40,885 nucleotides of DNA from Plectonema cf. radiosum LEGE 06105. GTDB lineage: Bacteria > Cyanobacteriota > Cyanobacteriia > Cyanobacteriales > Nostocaceae. Each line of letters begins with the position of its first letter. Position 1 is the first letter of the stretch. Under the pieces are notes generated by a model. That model was not told the DNA's origin. It saw only the letters and a program-made list of their open reading frames with translations, and searched no databases. The position numbers were made by a program, and so were the translations under genes. Location of the stretch: contig NZ_JADEWL010000056.1 of the NCBI RefSeq assembly GCF_015207665.1, positions 1-40,885 of the forward strand, written 5' to 3'. Positions 33,675-40,885 of this stretch are shown here, one piece after another.

Positions 33675-34115
33675 GTGAAACGATTGGCGCATTTAGTAAC
33701 AGTATTTAGTTTATTGATCGGATTTTGGGGATGGTTGGGCAACATAGACTTAGCCCAAGCAGCAAATTTTGATGCATTTGCCGTTAACAAAACTCCCGTA
33801 CTCGCAATTGATTCATCTCGAATATTGCGAAATCGAGCAGATGATAGACTTGCAGATGTTTATGGTGACAAAATTGACTTAAATAATACGAATATAGGGG
33901 CTTTTCAGAGATATCGAGGACTATATCCGACACTTGCGAGGAAGATAGTCTTTAATGCTCCTTACGAAAACGTAGAAGATGTCCTGAATATTCAAGACTT
34001 AACGGAAAATCAGAAAAAACGTCTGCAAGCTAACTTAGATAACTTCACTGTTACCAAAACTGAAGCTATATTTAATGAAGGCGCTGAACGCATTAATAAC
34101 GGCATTTACAGATAA
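33675..34115 (+). CDS. psbU: Photosystem II extrinsic protein PsbU (12 kDa)
   Basis: A 146-residue precursor. The signal peptide [20 protein letters not shown] is followed by a cleavage site after AQA (about residue 29), for the thylakoid lumen. The mature part has the PsbU blocks [47 protein letters not shown] and the ending INNGIYR. It stabilises the oxygen-evolving Mn cluster together with PsbO and PsbV. It stands alone; the gap 33440-33674 has no supported gene. Confidence 0.96.
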   Translation: MKRLAHLVTVFSLLIGFWGWLGNIDLAQAANFDAFAVNKTPVLAIDSSRILRNRADDRLADVYGDKIDLNNTNIGAFQRYRGLYPTLARKIVFNAPYENVEDVLNIQDLTENQKKRLQANLDNFTVTKTEAIFNEGAERINNGIYR

Positions 34116-34202
34116 GTCATGGATCAGTCGTTAATTATCCCAAAATTAACTTAGTGCTGCGCGACGGGTTTGTGTTGAATTGAACCAATTCTGAATAAAT
34201 GT

Positions 34203-34227
34203 AGAGACGTAGCATTGCTACGTCTCT
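34203..34227. repeat. Small palindromic repeat, copy 4 of 4
   Basis: AGAGACGTAGC, ATT, GCTACGTCTCT between psbU and nadB: 11-base arms, the best preserved of the four copies. It may work as a 3' hairpin for psbU. Confidence 0.8.
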
Positions 34228-34311
34228 AATAGTATATTTTTTCATAAAAAGCCGTTTTTTTTAACCCATTGTCCCTAAAATCTAAAATCCCATATTACCC
34301 CATCTACCACC

Positions 34312-35988
34312 TTGTCGGAAATCACTCTTCACAACCAATTTGATGTTTTAGTAGTGGGTGCTGGTGCAGCTGGACTGTATACTGCCCTTTGTTTGCCTCA
34401 AGATTTACAAGTAGGCTTAATTACTAAGGATACTATTTCTTTATCTGCTAGTGAATGGGCGCAAGGAGGTATTGCAGCGGCAGTTTCACCCGAAGATTCT
34501 CCCCAATTACACGTTGAAGATACCATCGCTGCTGGTGCTGGTTTGTGCGATCGTTCTGTAGTTGAATTCCTTGCTCAAGAAGCTTCATTATGCATTAAAT
34601 CTTTGGTAGATTTAGGTGTAGCTTTTGACCGTCGGGGTAATGAATTAGCCTTAACTTTAGAAGCCGCTCATTCTCGTCACCGGGTTCTTCATGCTGCTGA
34701 TACCACGGGTTCCCAAGTAATTACTACTCTTAGCGCTCAGGTATTGCAACGCTCCAATATTACAGTTATTCAACAAGCTTTAGCTTTAGATTTATGGCTG
34801 CATCCGGACACTAAACGCGCTCAGGGAATCAGTTTATTTTATCAAAGTCAAGTGAGATGGATTCAGGCTGGTGCAGTGATACTCGCTACAGGTGGTGGAG
34901 GCCAAGTTTTTGCTCAAACCACAAACCCAGCTATCAGTACTGGTGATGGTGTAGCTATGGCTTGGCGTGCAAAAGCAATTCTGAGAGATTTAGAGTTTGT
35001 GCAGTTTCACCCTACTGCTTTAACTAAACAAGGTGCTGACCGATTTTTAATCAGCGAAGCGGTGCGCGGTGAAGGAGCGCATTTGATTGACAATCAAGGA
35101 CGACGTTTTGCCTTTGATTATCATCCATCTGGCGAACTTGCACCCAGAGACATCGTTAGTCGCGCTATCTTCACTCATCTGCAAAAAACAGAAAATGACC
35201 CGGCAACTGCCAATGTCTGGTTGGATATGCGTCCTATTCCTCCAGACAAAATTCGTTATCGTTTTCCCAATATCGTCAAAGTTTGTCAGCGCTGGGGAAT
35301 TGATGTATTTTCTGAACCGATTCCCGTCGCACCCGCAGCCCACTACTGGATGGGTGGTATTCAAACAGACTTGATGAATCAAACTAATATTCCGGGTTTA
35401 TACGCAGTTGGAGAAACAGCCAGTACGGGAGTTCATGGAGCAAATCGTTTAGCAAGCAACTCTCTGTTAGAATGTATAGTTTTTGGCGCTCAAATGTCTC
35501 GTCTTCAGTTAGAAAAAAATCAACCTGTACAAACTGCACATCTATCTTTGGACAGATTTGAAGTTGATTCCAAAGAAATAGATGATGAATATCAATATTT
35601 AAAAGAATTACGCAGTGAAATACCGCGTTTGGTTTGGCAATCCGCTGGAATTTGTCGCCAGCAATCGAGTCTAAACAAGGCAATTTCTAATATCGAATCT
35701 TGGCAGCAACAATTCAGCGACCTGAAATTGAGTAAATTTTTATCGTCTTTACATCCGCCAAACCCAGCTTATTTTACATCGAGCAACGCTCAACAATATC
35801 TGAAGCTGTGGACGCAAGTGCATAATTTACTCGATATTGCTTATCTGATTCTTAAAAGTGCTGCCTATAGAACTGAAAGCAGAGGAGGACATTATCATTT
35901 AGATTACCCTCACTCAGACCCTAACTGGCAAGTTCATACTTTAGTACAGAATCATCATTGGTGGAAAGAATCTGTTCGTAATCACTGA
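34312..35988 (+). CDS. nadB: L-aspartate oxidase
   Basis: A 558-residue FAD enzyme that oxidises L-aspartate to iminoaspartate, the first step of NAD synthesis. VLVVGAGAAGLYTALCLP (residues 12-29) is the FAD site, followed by SEWAQGGIAAAVSPEDS, GVAFDRRGNELALTLEAAHSRHRVLHAADTTG (split here by family blocks), EFVQFHPTA, LISEAVRGEGAHL, DRD-type LAPRDIVSRAIF, and YAVGETASTGVHGANRLASNSLLE. The start is a TTG at 34312. nadA is not adjacent. Confidence 0.95.
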   Translation: MSEITLHNQFDVLVVGAGAAGLYTALCLPQDLQVGLITKDTISLSASEWAQGGIAAAVSPEDSPQLHVEDTIAAGAGLCDRSVVEFLAQEASLCIKSLVDLGVAFDRRGNELALTLEAAHSRHRVLHAADTTGSQVITTLSAQVLQRSNITVIQQALALDLWLHPDTKRAQGISLFYQSQVRWIQAGAVILATGGGGQVFAQTTNPAISTGDGVAMAWRAKAILRDLEFVQFHPTALTKQGADRFLISEAVRGEGAHLIDNQGRRFAFDYHPSGELAPRDIVSRAIFTHLQKTENDPATANVWLDMRPIPPDKIRYRFPNIVKVCQRWGIDVFSEPIPVAPAAHYWMGGIQTDLMNQTNIPGLYAVGETASTGVHGANRLASNSLLECIVFGAQMSRLQLEKNQPVQTAHLSLDRFEVDSKEIDDEYQYLKELRSEIPRLVWQSAGICRQQSSLNKAISNIESWQQQFSDLKLSKFLSSLHPPNPAYFTSSNAQQYLKLWTQVHNLLDIAYLILKSAAYRTESRGGHYHLDYPHSDPNWQVHTLVQNHHWWKESVRNH

Positions 35989-36003
35989 GTAACTTTCCCT
36001 GTA

Positions 36004-36270
36004 TCAGCGTGTACCCGTACCATAAACACTTGCTGGACGACCAAAATCAGGTGGTTCATACTCATTGAATGAATCTTGATGATTCGCCTTGTGTATACCG
36101 AAGTTGCTTTTTACCGCCCGAATCGAATCTCTAGGTACTATATGATTCAGAGTTCCTGTTGCATCTGCAATCTTGGGTATAGCTAAACAAGCTCCAATAA
36201 CAAGAGCTATTGCGCCGCTGATGCTTAAACTTTTCTTAATAAAGATGGGTGTATTAGATTGGCTATTCAT
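36004..36270 (-). CDS. Small secreted protein with conserved PPDFGRPxSxxGTGTR tail
   Basis: An 88-residue protein. Hydrophobic residues 14-37 (SISGAIALVIGACLAIPKIA followed by DA) form a signal peptide, so the mature part is about 50 residues. The end is EYEPPDFGRPASVYGTGTR, a tail of the type (PPDxGxPxxxxGxGTR) that I recall from several unrelated secreted cyanobacterial proteins, including DUF928 ones. Function unknown. It is convergent with nadB; the stretch 36271-36842 upstream is AT-rich with no other supported gene. Confidence 0.65.
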   Translation of the reverse strand: MNSQSNTPIFIKKSLSISGAIALVIGACLAIPKIADATGTLNHIVPRDSIRAVKSNFGIHKANHQDSFNEYEPPDFGRPASVYGTGTR

Positions 36271-36842
36271 AAAACAATTGTACTTATGTGTATTTACTTA
36301 TTTTTTCTTTAAGATTTATTTAAACTTAAACTAGTTTTTGTCAAAAGCGAAGAATTACTTAAGATTTAACTTTTACCAGAAAATTAGACTTGACATTTTC
36401 TTCAAAATCAGAAATTTGTTTAAACAATTATTAATGCTAATACATATTTCTTTGCATCTATCTTTGGTTAGACAATCGGACAGCAATTGATTAGAAGACC
36501 ATCTAGTTGAAAATTTTCTTCAAATTATCTTAATATTTTAAGTAGCATTACGGTGTGTTCCCAACGACAAAACATAAATAATTATATTTTTTGATATTTT
36601 TACTACTCTATAATTAAATATTCATCAGAGAAAATAACTAAAATTTAAACCCCAATGTTGCCATTTAGGCATTTTGTTACAAAACTTAATATTTTTAAAT
36701 AAATAAGCTAGTATTCTACATAGTTAAATTACTGATGTGGGACTTACAAAAGCTTCGCTCTAAAAGCCCCGTACTGACTTTGACAGGCTCAGTAACCTTC
36801 TAGGAAGGACAAAAGTAAAAGTGGAAATGTGCAGCTCTCAAT

Positions 36843-36894
36843 AAAAAAAGCATTCGCGGAGCCTTTATATGAAAGCTCCGCGAATGCTTTTTTT
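36843..36894. terminator. Strong bidirectional Rho-independent terminator
   Basis: Perfect 20-base stem, arms 36843-36862 and 36875-36894, starting with seven A and ending with seven T, with core GCATTCGCGGAGC. It serves the 58-residue gene on the minus strand, whose stop is about 25 bases away. On the plus strand it would end a transcript whose source is not a visible gene; the stretch 36735-36842 just before it could be a small RNA. Confidence 0.88.
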
Positions 36895-36919
36895 GAAAAC
36901 AAAGATTGGAATTAGGAAA

Positions 36920-37096
36920 CTAATCAATTGCAGCTGCGCCAGTATCAGATGCTGAATTCTCATCTTCTTCAGATTTCGGCATTCTTTGCTGGAATCTTCT
37001 TTGATAACGTCCTGTAGTAGTCCGTTTACGAAACTTTCGGGCATATGCCTGGTTTCGTAGCGCCTTTTCTTTCTTCAGGTTACGGCGCTTAGCCAT
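36920..37096 (-). CDS. Small, very basic conserved-type protein (58 aa)
   Basis: MAKRRNLKKEKALRNQAYAR is followed by KFRKRTTTGRYQRRFQQRM and an acidic tail (PKSEEDENSASD). The first 38 residues are strongly basic, as in ribosome- or RNA-associated proteins. I do not assign a named family. The ATG at 37096 is preferred over 37117 because GAGGTG lies five bases before it. It ends near the strong terminator. The gap 37097-37772 holds no other supported gene besides a small hairpin near 37700. Confidence 0.7.
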   Translation of the reverse strand: MAKRRNLKKEKALRNQAYARKFRKRTTTGRYQRRFQQRMPKSEEDENSASDTGAAAID

Positions 37097-37698
37097 ATTC
37101 ACCTCATAAATAAACAACGTTTAGCTTGCCGGTTGGCATCACATAGATAATTGTAACTATCTAGTTTATGGTATTGATACAATTTTAGCCTAAACCAGTA
37201 TCCGGCAATTTTAAATAGCAATATATTATATCGTATTTATTTTATGATGTCAATTATTTGGATTAAGATTGTGGAGTTTGAGGTTTTATGTTGCGTGTAT
37301 AGTTGGTGAATTACGAATAAGTGATGGAGAAAACTTATATAAATGAGTTGTAAATATATAAATAATTTATCTTGATGGAAAAGCCGATATTAAAGGAGCC
37401 TGTTGTTTGTGTAATAAATTAATTTGAATAATTGTTAAATTATGCATTTTGAGAATTTATTTTTAGTTTATTTCCTGATAAGTAATTAGTTTCCTGGACT
37501 TCTAATTATTGTAACACCGATTACAACTCGATTATTTTTTATCAATTACTGCGGAGAAAGTATAGTTATACACAATATATATTAAGTCTTTGGATGGTAA
37601 AATTAAGCTGTTCTACGAACATCGTTGTATGAGATGATAATCGTCAGAAACGTGTATTAATAATAAAAGCCTAACTCACAAGTAATTTTGTATCAAAG

Positions 37699-37720
37699 CT
37701 ACTGCTAAGACAGTAGTTTT
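37699..37720 (+). terminator. Small hairpin before the Nudix gene
   Basis: CTACTG, six bases, CAGTAG, then TTTT, about 50 bases upstream of the Nudix start. It could be a weak terminator or attenuator. No gene before it on the plus strand explains it. Confidence 0.35.
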
Positions 37721-37772
37721 ACGAATATTGCAGTGGGTGAGACTAAGCAAGTAAAACACAAGAATTTGAACA

Positions 37773-38267
37773 TTGAACGTTGCTGCTTTATTCGGCTCAG
37801 CCGTACAGTCCACTCGGACTTTATGGCGCTATGGACAAACGATACTGGGTATCATATTTCGTCATCCGATAACCGGAACAAGTGTCATTCCGATACTTCC
37901 CGACGGGCGGATTGTACTGATTAGACGACGAGACAACGGTCTCTGGGCTTTACCTGGTGGAATGGTGGATTGGGGAGAGGATATTCCTACTACAATTAAA
38001 CGTGAATTAATGGAAGAAACCGGACTGGAGTTAGTAAAAATTAGGCGTTTAGTTGGAGTTTATTCAGCACCAGATAGAGACCCCAGAATCCATTCAATTT
38101 GTGTTGTGGCTGAAGCGGAAGTAAGGGGGGAAATGAAGATTCAAGACACTTTAGAAGCGATGGAAATTCAAGCTTTTCTTCCCAATTCTTTACCAGGAGA
38201 ACCTATGTCTCACGACCACTATCGCCAGTTACAAGACTACTTAAATAACTTGACAATATTGGCGTAA
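37773..38267 (+). CDS. Nudix hydrolase
   Basis: A 164-residue Nudix-fold pyrophosphatase. The Nudix box is complete: G63, then E69, R77-E78-L79, E81-E82 and G84 in GGMVDWGEDIPTTIKRELME plus ETGLEL. A preceding region contains RHPITGTSVIPILPDGRIVLIRRRDNGLWALPGG. Substrate unknown (a nucleoside diphosphate linked to X). The start is a TTG at 37773; the residues 11-29 (VQSTRTLWRYGQTILGIIF) are hydrophobic and aromatic, as in other cyanobacterial copies I recall. The alpha/beta hydrolase follows 140 bp downstream on the same strand. Confidence 0.88.
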   Translation: MNVAALFGSAVQSTRTLWRYGQTILGIIFRHPITGTSVIPILPDGRIVLIRRRDNGLWALPGGMVDWGEDIPTTIKRELMEETGLELVKIRRLVGVYSAPDRDPRIHSICVVAEAEVRGEMKIQDTLEAMEIQAFLPNSLPGEPMSHDHYRQLQDYLNNLTILA

Positions 38268-38408
38268 AATTATGTACTAATATTCAGATTTTAGGTTTTG
38301 GATTCACTCTAAAATCCCGGACACTTGTTGTAAAGCGACGACAGTCGTGCAACCCAGTGTCCTTAAAATCTCTTAAAGTTAACTACTAAATTAAATTCAA
38401 TATTCAAT

Positions 38409-39227
38409 ATGGATACGATGTTATTTCGGAATTCCCGAAGAAAGCTTTCTCAAGGGTTATTATTTTGGCGTGAAGTCGGTAATGGTATTCCGGTAGTTTT
38501 TTTACATGGTAATTGGTACGACAGTAGTGAATGGGTATCAACAATGGAATTAATATCCCGAAATTTCCATTGTTTTGCCCCGGATTTGTTAGGATTTGGC
38601 GAATCAGAATATCCTAATATTCATTACAGTATTGATTTACAAGTTGATTGTTTGTTTGAATTTCTGCAAGCTTTAAAATTAGATAAAGTATATTTAGTAG
38701 GACATTCTTTAGGAGGATGGATTGCTGCTAGTTGTGCTTTGAAGTATCCAGAGAAAGTTCAAGGTTTAATCTTATTATCACCTGAAGGTGTGGAAATAGA
38801 AGGGTTGCATAAACATTGGCAAAAAATGCAACGTTTAACGAAAAGCCCATCACTTATATTTAGGCTTTTAAAAATATTTCGTCCCTTAGCAAAAATGCTT
38901 GGTTTGGATGTAAAAATAGAGGAAGATTTGCAGCAAAGAAAAATATTGTTAAATAATCCGACAGCAACTCAACTTTTGTATCAGCGTCAGTTCCCAGAAA
39001 TCGCAGCAGAATTATTACAATATAAATTGGATTTACTCCAGATTCCGGTATTGATATTGCAAGGTGAAAAAGATGAGCCAGATGCTTTAACAAGAAGTAA
39101 AATTTATGCCAGATCAACTCCTCAAGCACAATTGAAAATAATCGCTCACGGAGCAGATAATTTACCTCAAAAATCCGCTTCTGTTGTCGCTGAAGAAGTT
39201 AGCGATTTTATTAAAGCTAATAATTAA
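38409..39227 (+). CDS. Alpha/beta-fold hydrolase
   Basis: A 272-residue serine hydrolase. VVFLHGNWYDSSEW holds the oxyanion-hole region (HGNW, 33-36). LVGHSLGGWIA has the nucleophile Ser100, with Asp in LQGEKDEPDA (Asp222 or Asp225) and His in IIAHGADNLP (His247). The cap region between about 130 and 205 is rich in charged residues. No substrate can be assigned. No signal peptide is seen, so it is probably cytoplasmic. The gap 39228-39559 has heptamer repeats and AT-rich sequence. Confidence 0.85.
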   Translation: MDTMLFRNSRRKLSQGLLFWREVGNGIPVVFLHGNWYDSSEWVSTMELISRNFHCFAPDLLGFGESEYPNIHYSIDLQVDCLFEFLQALKLDKVYLVGHSLGGWIAASCALKYPEKVQGLILLSPEGVEIEGLHKHWQKMQRLTKSPSLIFRLLKIFRPLAKMLGLDVKIEEDLQQRKILLNNPTATQLLYQRQFPEIAAELLQYKLDLLQIPVLILQGEKDEPDALTRSKIYARSTPQAQLKIIAHGADNLPQKSASVVAEEVSDFIKANN

Positions 39228-39231
39228 AATA

Positions 39232-39287
39232 GTTAGTACCACCGGAGTTAGTACCACCTTAGTTAGGAGTTAAGAGTTAAGAGTTAG
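39232..39287. repeat. GTTAGTA/GTTAAGA-type repeats
   Basis: Two copies of GTTAGTACCACC followed by GTTAGGA/GTTAAGA heptamers. The 15-base string GGAGTTAGTACCACC recurs in inverted order near 26117. The remaining part to 39559 is AT-rich with nothing recognised. Confidence 0.75.
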
Positions 39288-39559
39288 AAATAAAATACTA
39301 CTTTTAACTCTTGATTTTTTACTATATTTTTTATAAATTTTAATTAGTTAAAGAAAACTGAATATTTTAGATACTATAGGAATTAATCAAATTTTTCTAA
39401 ATAAAAATCAAATAAAACAACAAAAATATTATTGTTTGGATGATTGATATATGGTTATCTAAATAGTATTAATTGATTGTTGACATTAATTAACACTTTT
39501 ATGAGCATCTTATTTGATGCAAATAAAATGAATATTGTAATTTTTATTTATTTAGATGT

Positions 39560-40249
39560 ATGCAAATTAAACAATTAATGATAGCTGTTGGTGGAGTAGT
39601 ATCTTTAGGTTTAGGGACTGTTCGTATTGCACCAGCACAAGCAGCTTTATTAGACTTTAGCTTTGAATCTGAAAATGGTGTACGTGGTTCTTTTACCTTG
39701 GATACAGATGCTCAAGCTTCTGATGTACCAGCGGATTTTGGATTTGGTTCGGGAACTTTGTATAGTAATGCTGTTTCTGACTACAATTTATCCGATTCCC
39801 AAAGAGGTTTGAATTTTAGTAGTGAAACTGCTGACTATCAAATTCTTACTAATCCCACTCCACCTGCTGCTGATTCTTCGGTAACTCCTCCGGATGGTGG
39901 GCCCCAATTTCCTCCAGGAACGATTCTCAGCGGTGTTGTTTATCCATCAGGATGTTCCCAAGGAGTATTTACTTGCTCGATAACTGTGCCGATATTTTAT
40001 AAAGGTGATGTAACAGAACTTCCCAAACTTTCGGATAATTTGAATTCTTATTCTATAGAAAGAGTTGAATTCTTTGATATAAATCCCCAAACCCAAAGTT
40101 TAGAAGTTACTCGCGATATTTTTACAAGTTCTAATATTATCTTTAGAACTGCTTCGGTTCCTGAAGCAAATTCTAGTTTAAGTTTGTTTGCTCTGGGAAT
40201 TGTGAGTGCGGGTTTATTATTTAAAAACAAATTAAATAAGGCTGCTTGA
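39560..40249 (+). CDS. PEP-CTERM-type secreted protein
   Basis: A 229-residue exported protein. The start MQIKQLMIAVGGVVSLGLG followed by APAQA is a signal peptide (cleavage about residue 28). The C-terminus has VPEANSSLSLFALGIVSAGL, then a short basic end (FKNKLNK): the PEP-CTERM sorting signal recognised by exosortase. The body is a beta-rich, Ser/Asp/Asn-rich module (ALLDFSFESENGVRGSFTLDTD) with two Cys (CSQGVFTC). It would be anchored to or released from the cell surface; no exosortase gene is in the window. It ends 11 bases from the convergent coaX gene. Confidence 0.8.
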   Translation: MQIKQLMIAVGGVVSLGLGTVRIAPAQAALLDFSFESENGVRGSFTLDTDAQASDVPADFGFGSGTLYSNAVSDYNLSDSQRGLNFSSETADYQILTNPTPPAADSSVTPPDGGPQFPPGTILSGVVYPSGCSQGVFTCSITVPIFYKGDVTELPKLSDNLNSYSIERVEFFDINPQTQSLEVTRDIFTSSNIIFRTASVPEANSSLSLFALGIVSAGLLFKNKLNKAA

Positions 40250-40260
40250 ATCATTAAATT

Positions 40261-40885
40261 TTATGCTCTGTCTGTATGAAATTTGTGGGAAGAATACATT
40301 AATGTTTTTTGTATTCCCCACAAAATTAAATGCTGTTCGACAATTATTTCTGCTGCGATTTCGGAAAATTGATATTTTAAATAAGTAAGTAATACATTGC
40401 GATCGCCACCAGTAATTACTATCTGACTTTCAGGGTAATCTTGTAACCACGCTGCAATAAAATCTTTGATTCCTGCAAGTAAGGTGTAAATTATTCCGCT
40501 TTGAATTGCTTCGGTTGTATTCAGAGCATATCGTTGCGGAAGTTGTTGTGGTAGTTCGACTTTTGGTAATTGTCCGGTTTTTTGGCTAAGAGTTGCAAGT
40601 TGTAAACCTAATCCTGGTAAAATTGCGCCACCAATTAAATTACGGTAACTATCAGCACCTGTAAAAGTAAGTGCTGTTCCCCCATCAATTACTAATATGG
40701 GAAAACCCCAGGTTTCACCTGCGCCAAGTAATGCTAAAGCGCGATCGATTCCTAATGTGGGATATGAGTTATTCAAAGGTATTTGTTTTAAGCTAAGAAA
40801 GTTAACGTTGGGATAATTTTGCCAAAGTTCTGTTTGTTCGGGAACTACGGAAGCGATGAAGAGAGGCAGGGGATGGGGGGATGGG
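40261..40885 (-). CDS. coaX: Type III pantothenate kinase, 5' end beyond the window
   Basis: The gene is cut by the right edge. The visible part encodes at least 205 residues and includes [15 protein letters not shown] and [19 protein letters not shown] upstream of the first start-like codon, so the open frame starting at 40776 is not the real gene start. Motifs of CoaX are [16 protein letters not shown] and [20 protein letters not shown], with [14 protein letters not shown] near the end. The enzyme phosphorylates pantothenate in coenzyme A synthesis. Confidence 0.92.
   Translation of the reverse strand, partial: PSPHPLPLFIASVVPEQTELWQNYPNVNFLSLKQIPLNNSYPTLGIDRALALLGAGETWGFPILVIDGGTALTFTGADSYRNLIGGAILPGLGLQLATLSQKTGQLPKVELPQQLPQRYALNTTEAIQSGIIYTLLAGIKDFIAAWLQDYPESQIVITGGDRNVLLTYLKYQFSEIAAEIIVEQHLILWGIQKTLMYSSHKFHTDRA

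Noticed and set aside
40261-40776. Taking the TTG at 40776 as the start of coaX
   Set aside because: The frame continues upstream with CoaX-like sequence ([15 protein letters not shown]) to the window edge.
1-40885. tRNA genes
   Set aside because: I looked for T-arm-like GTTCRANYC segments with matching acceptor arms and found none that could fold; a tRNAscan-SE run would settle it.

Overview
The window is chromosomal DNA of a cyanobacterium, most likely a filamentous, heterocyst-forming type (Nostocales, Rivularia/Calothrix-like). The evidence is psbU (photosystem II extrinsic protein), an NdbB-like type II NAD(P)H dehydrogenase, several families known mainly from cyanobacteria (DUF3727, DUF1995, DUF3120, the TIGR03279 radical SAM/PDZ protein), many HIP1 octamers (GCGATCGC), a PEP-CTERM protein, and many heptanucleotide tandem repeats and small palindromes between genes. 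No tRNA, rRNA or CRISPR array was found. Assignments rest on reading motifs and on family memory; no database search was run.

Layout. 0-3.2 kb, minus strand: GNAT acetyltransferase, ruvX and a DUF3727 protein, then a small protein whose start is set by a clear Shine-Dalgarno site. 3.4-8.6 kb: a pentapeptide-repeat protein, divergent from a large secreted zinc metalloprotease. The metalloprotease lies behind a textbook NtcA-type promoter and a long leader that contains a 28-codon ORF. 8.7-10 kb, minus: a DUF488 protein with an unrecognised 257-residue partner. 10.1-12.3 kb, minus: a DUF1995 protein with about 180 bp of GTTGATR heptamers reaching its start codon, then a cysteine desulfurase. 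12.5-14.2 kb: a lipoprotein with two phospholipase D (HKD) motifs, an EF-hand loop and a ComEA-like HhH tail.

14.2-18.2 kb is the most rearranged part. It holds repeats, a Uma2 protein, an antitoxin-like fragment abutting a shortened Y1 (RAYT-type) transposase, and a CHAT-protease/AAA-like ATPase gene. Repeats flank that gene, and repeat sequence appears to form its N-terminus and its interdomain linker. 18.3-20.6 kb: ndbB, a HAD hydrolase and a zinc-ribbon protein. 21.1-22.8 kb: tandem paralogous Crp/Fnr-type regulators. 23.1-23.5 kb: a 45-residue protein with a terminator, then a gene-free structured element that recalls HEARO/omega RNAs. 24-26 kb: an RND/HlyD-type adaptor without a pump gene and a disordered protein.

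26.1-32.3 kb, minus: a GHL10-type glycoside hydrolase, the TIGR03279 protein and two tandem uppP genes. 32.6-36 kb, plus: a DUF3120 membrane protein, psbU and nadB. 36-37.1 kb, minus: two small proteins and a 20-bp-stem terminator. 37.8-40.2 kb, plus: Nudix hydrolase, alpha/beta hydrolase and PEP-CTERM protein, meeting coaX, which runs off the right edge.

Most genes are single housekeeping or conserved cyanobacterial genes, not one pathway. The places worth a second look are the NtcA-promoter/leader-ORF arrangement, the PLD-EF-hand-HhH lipoprotein, the repeat-remodelled CHAT gene, the DUF488 pair and the orphan structured RNA.
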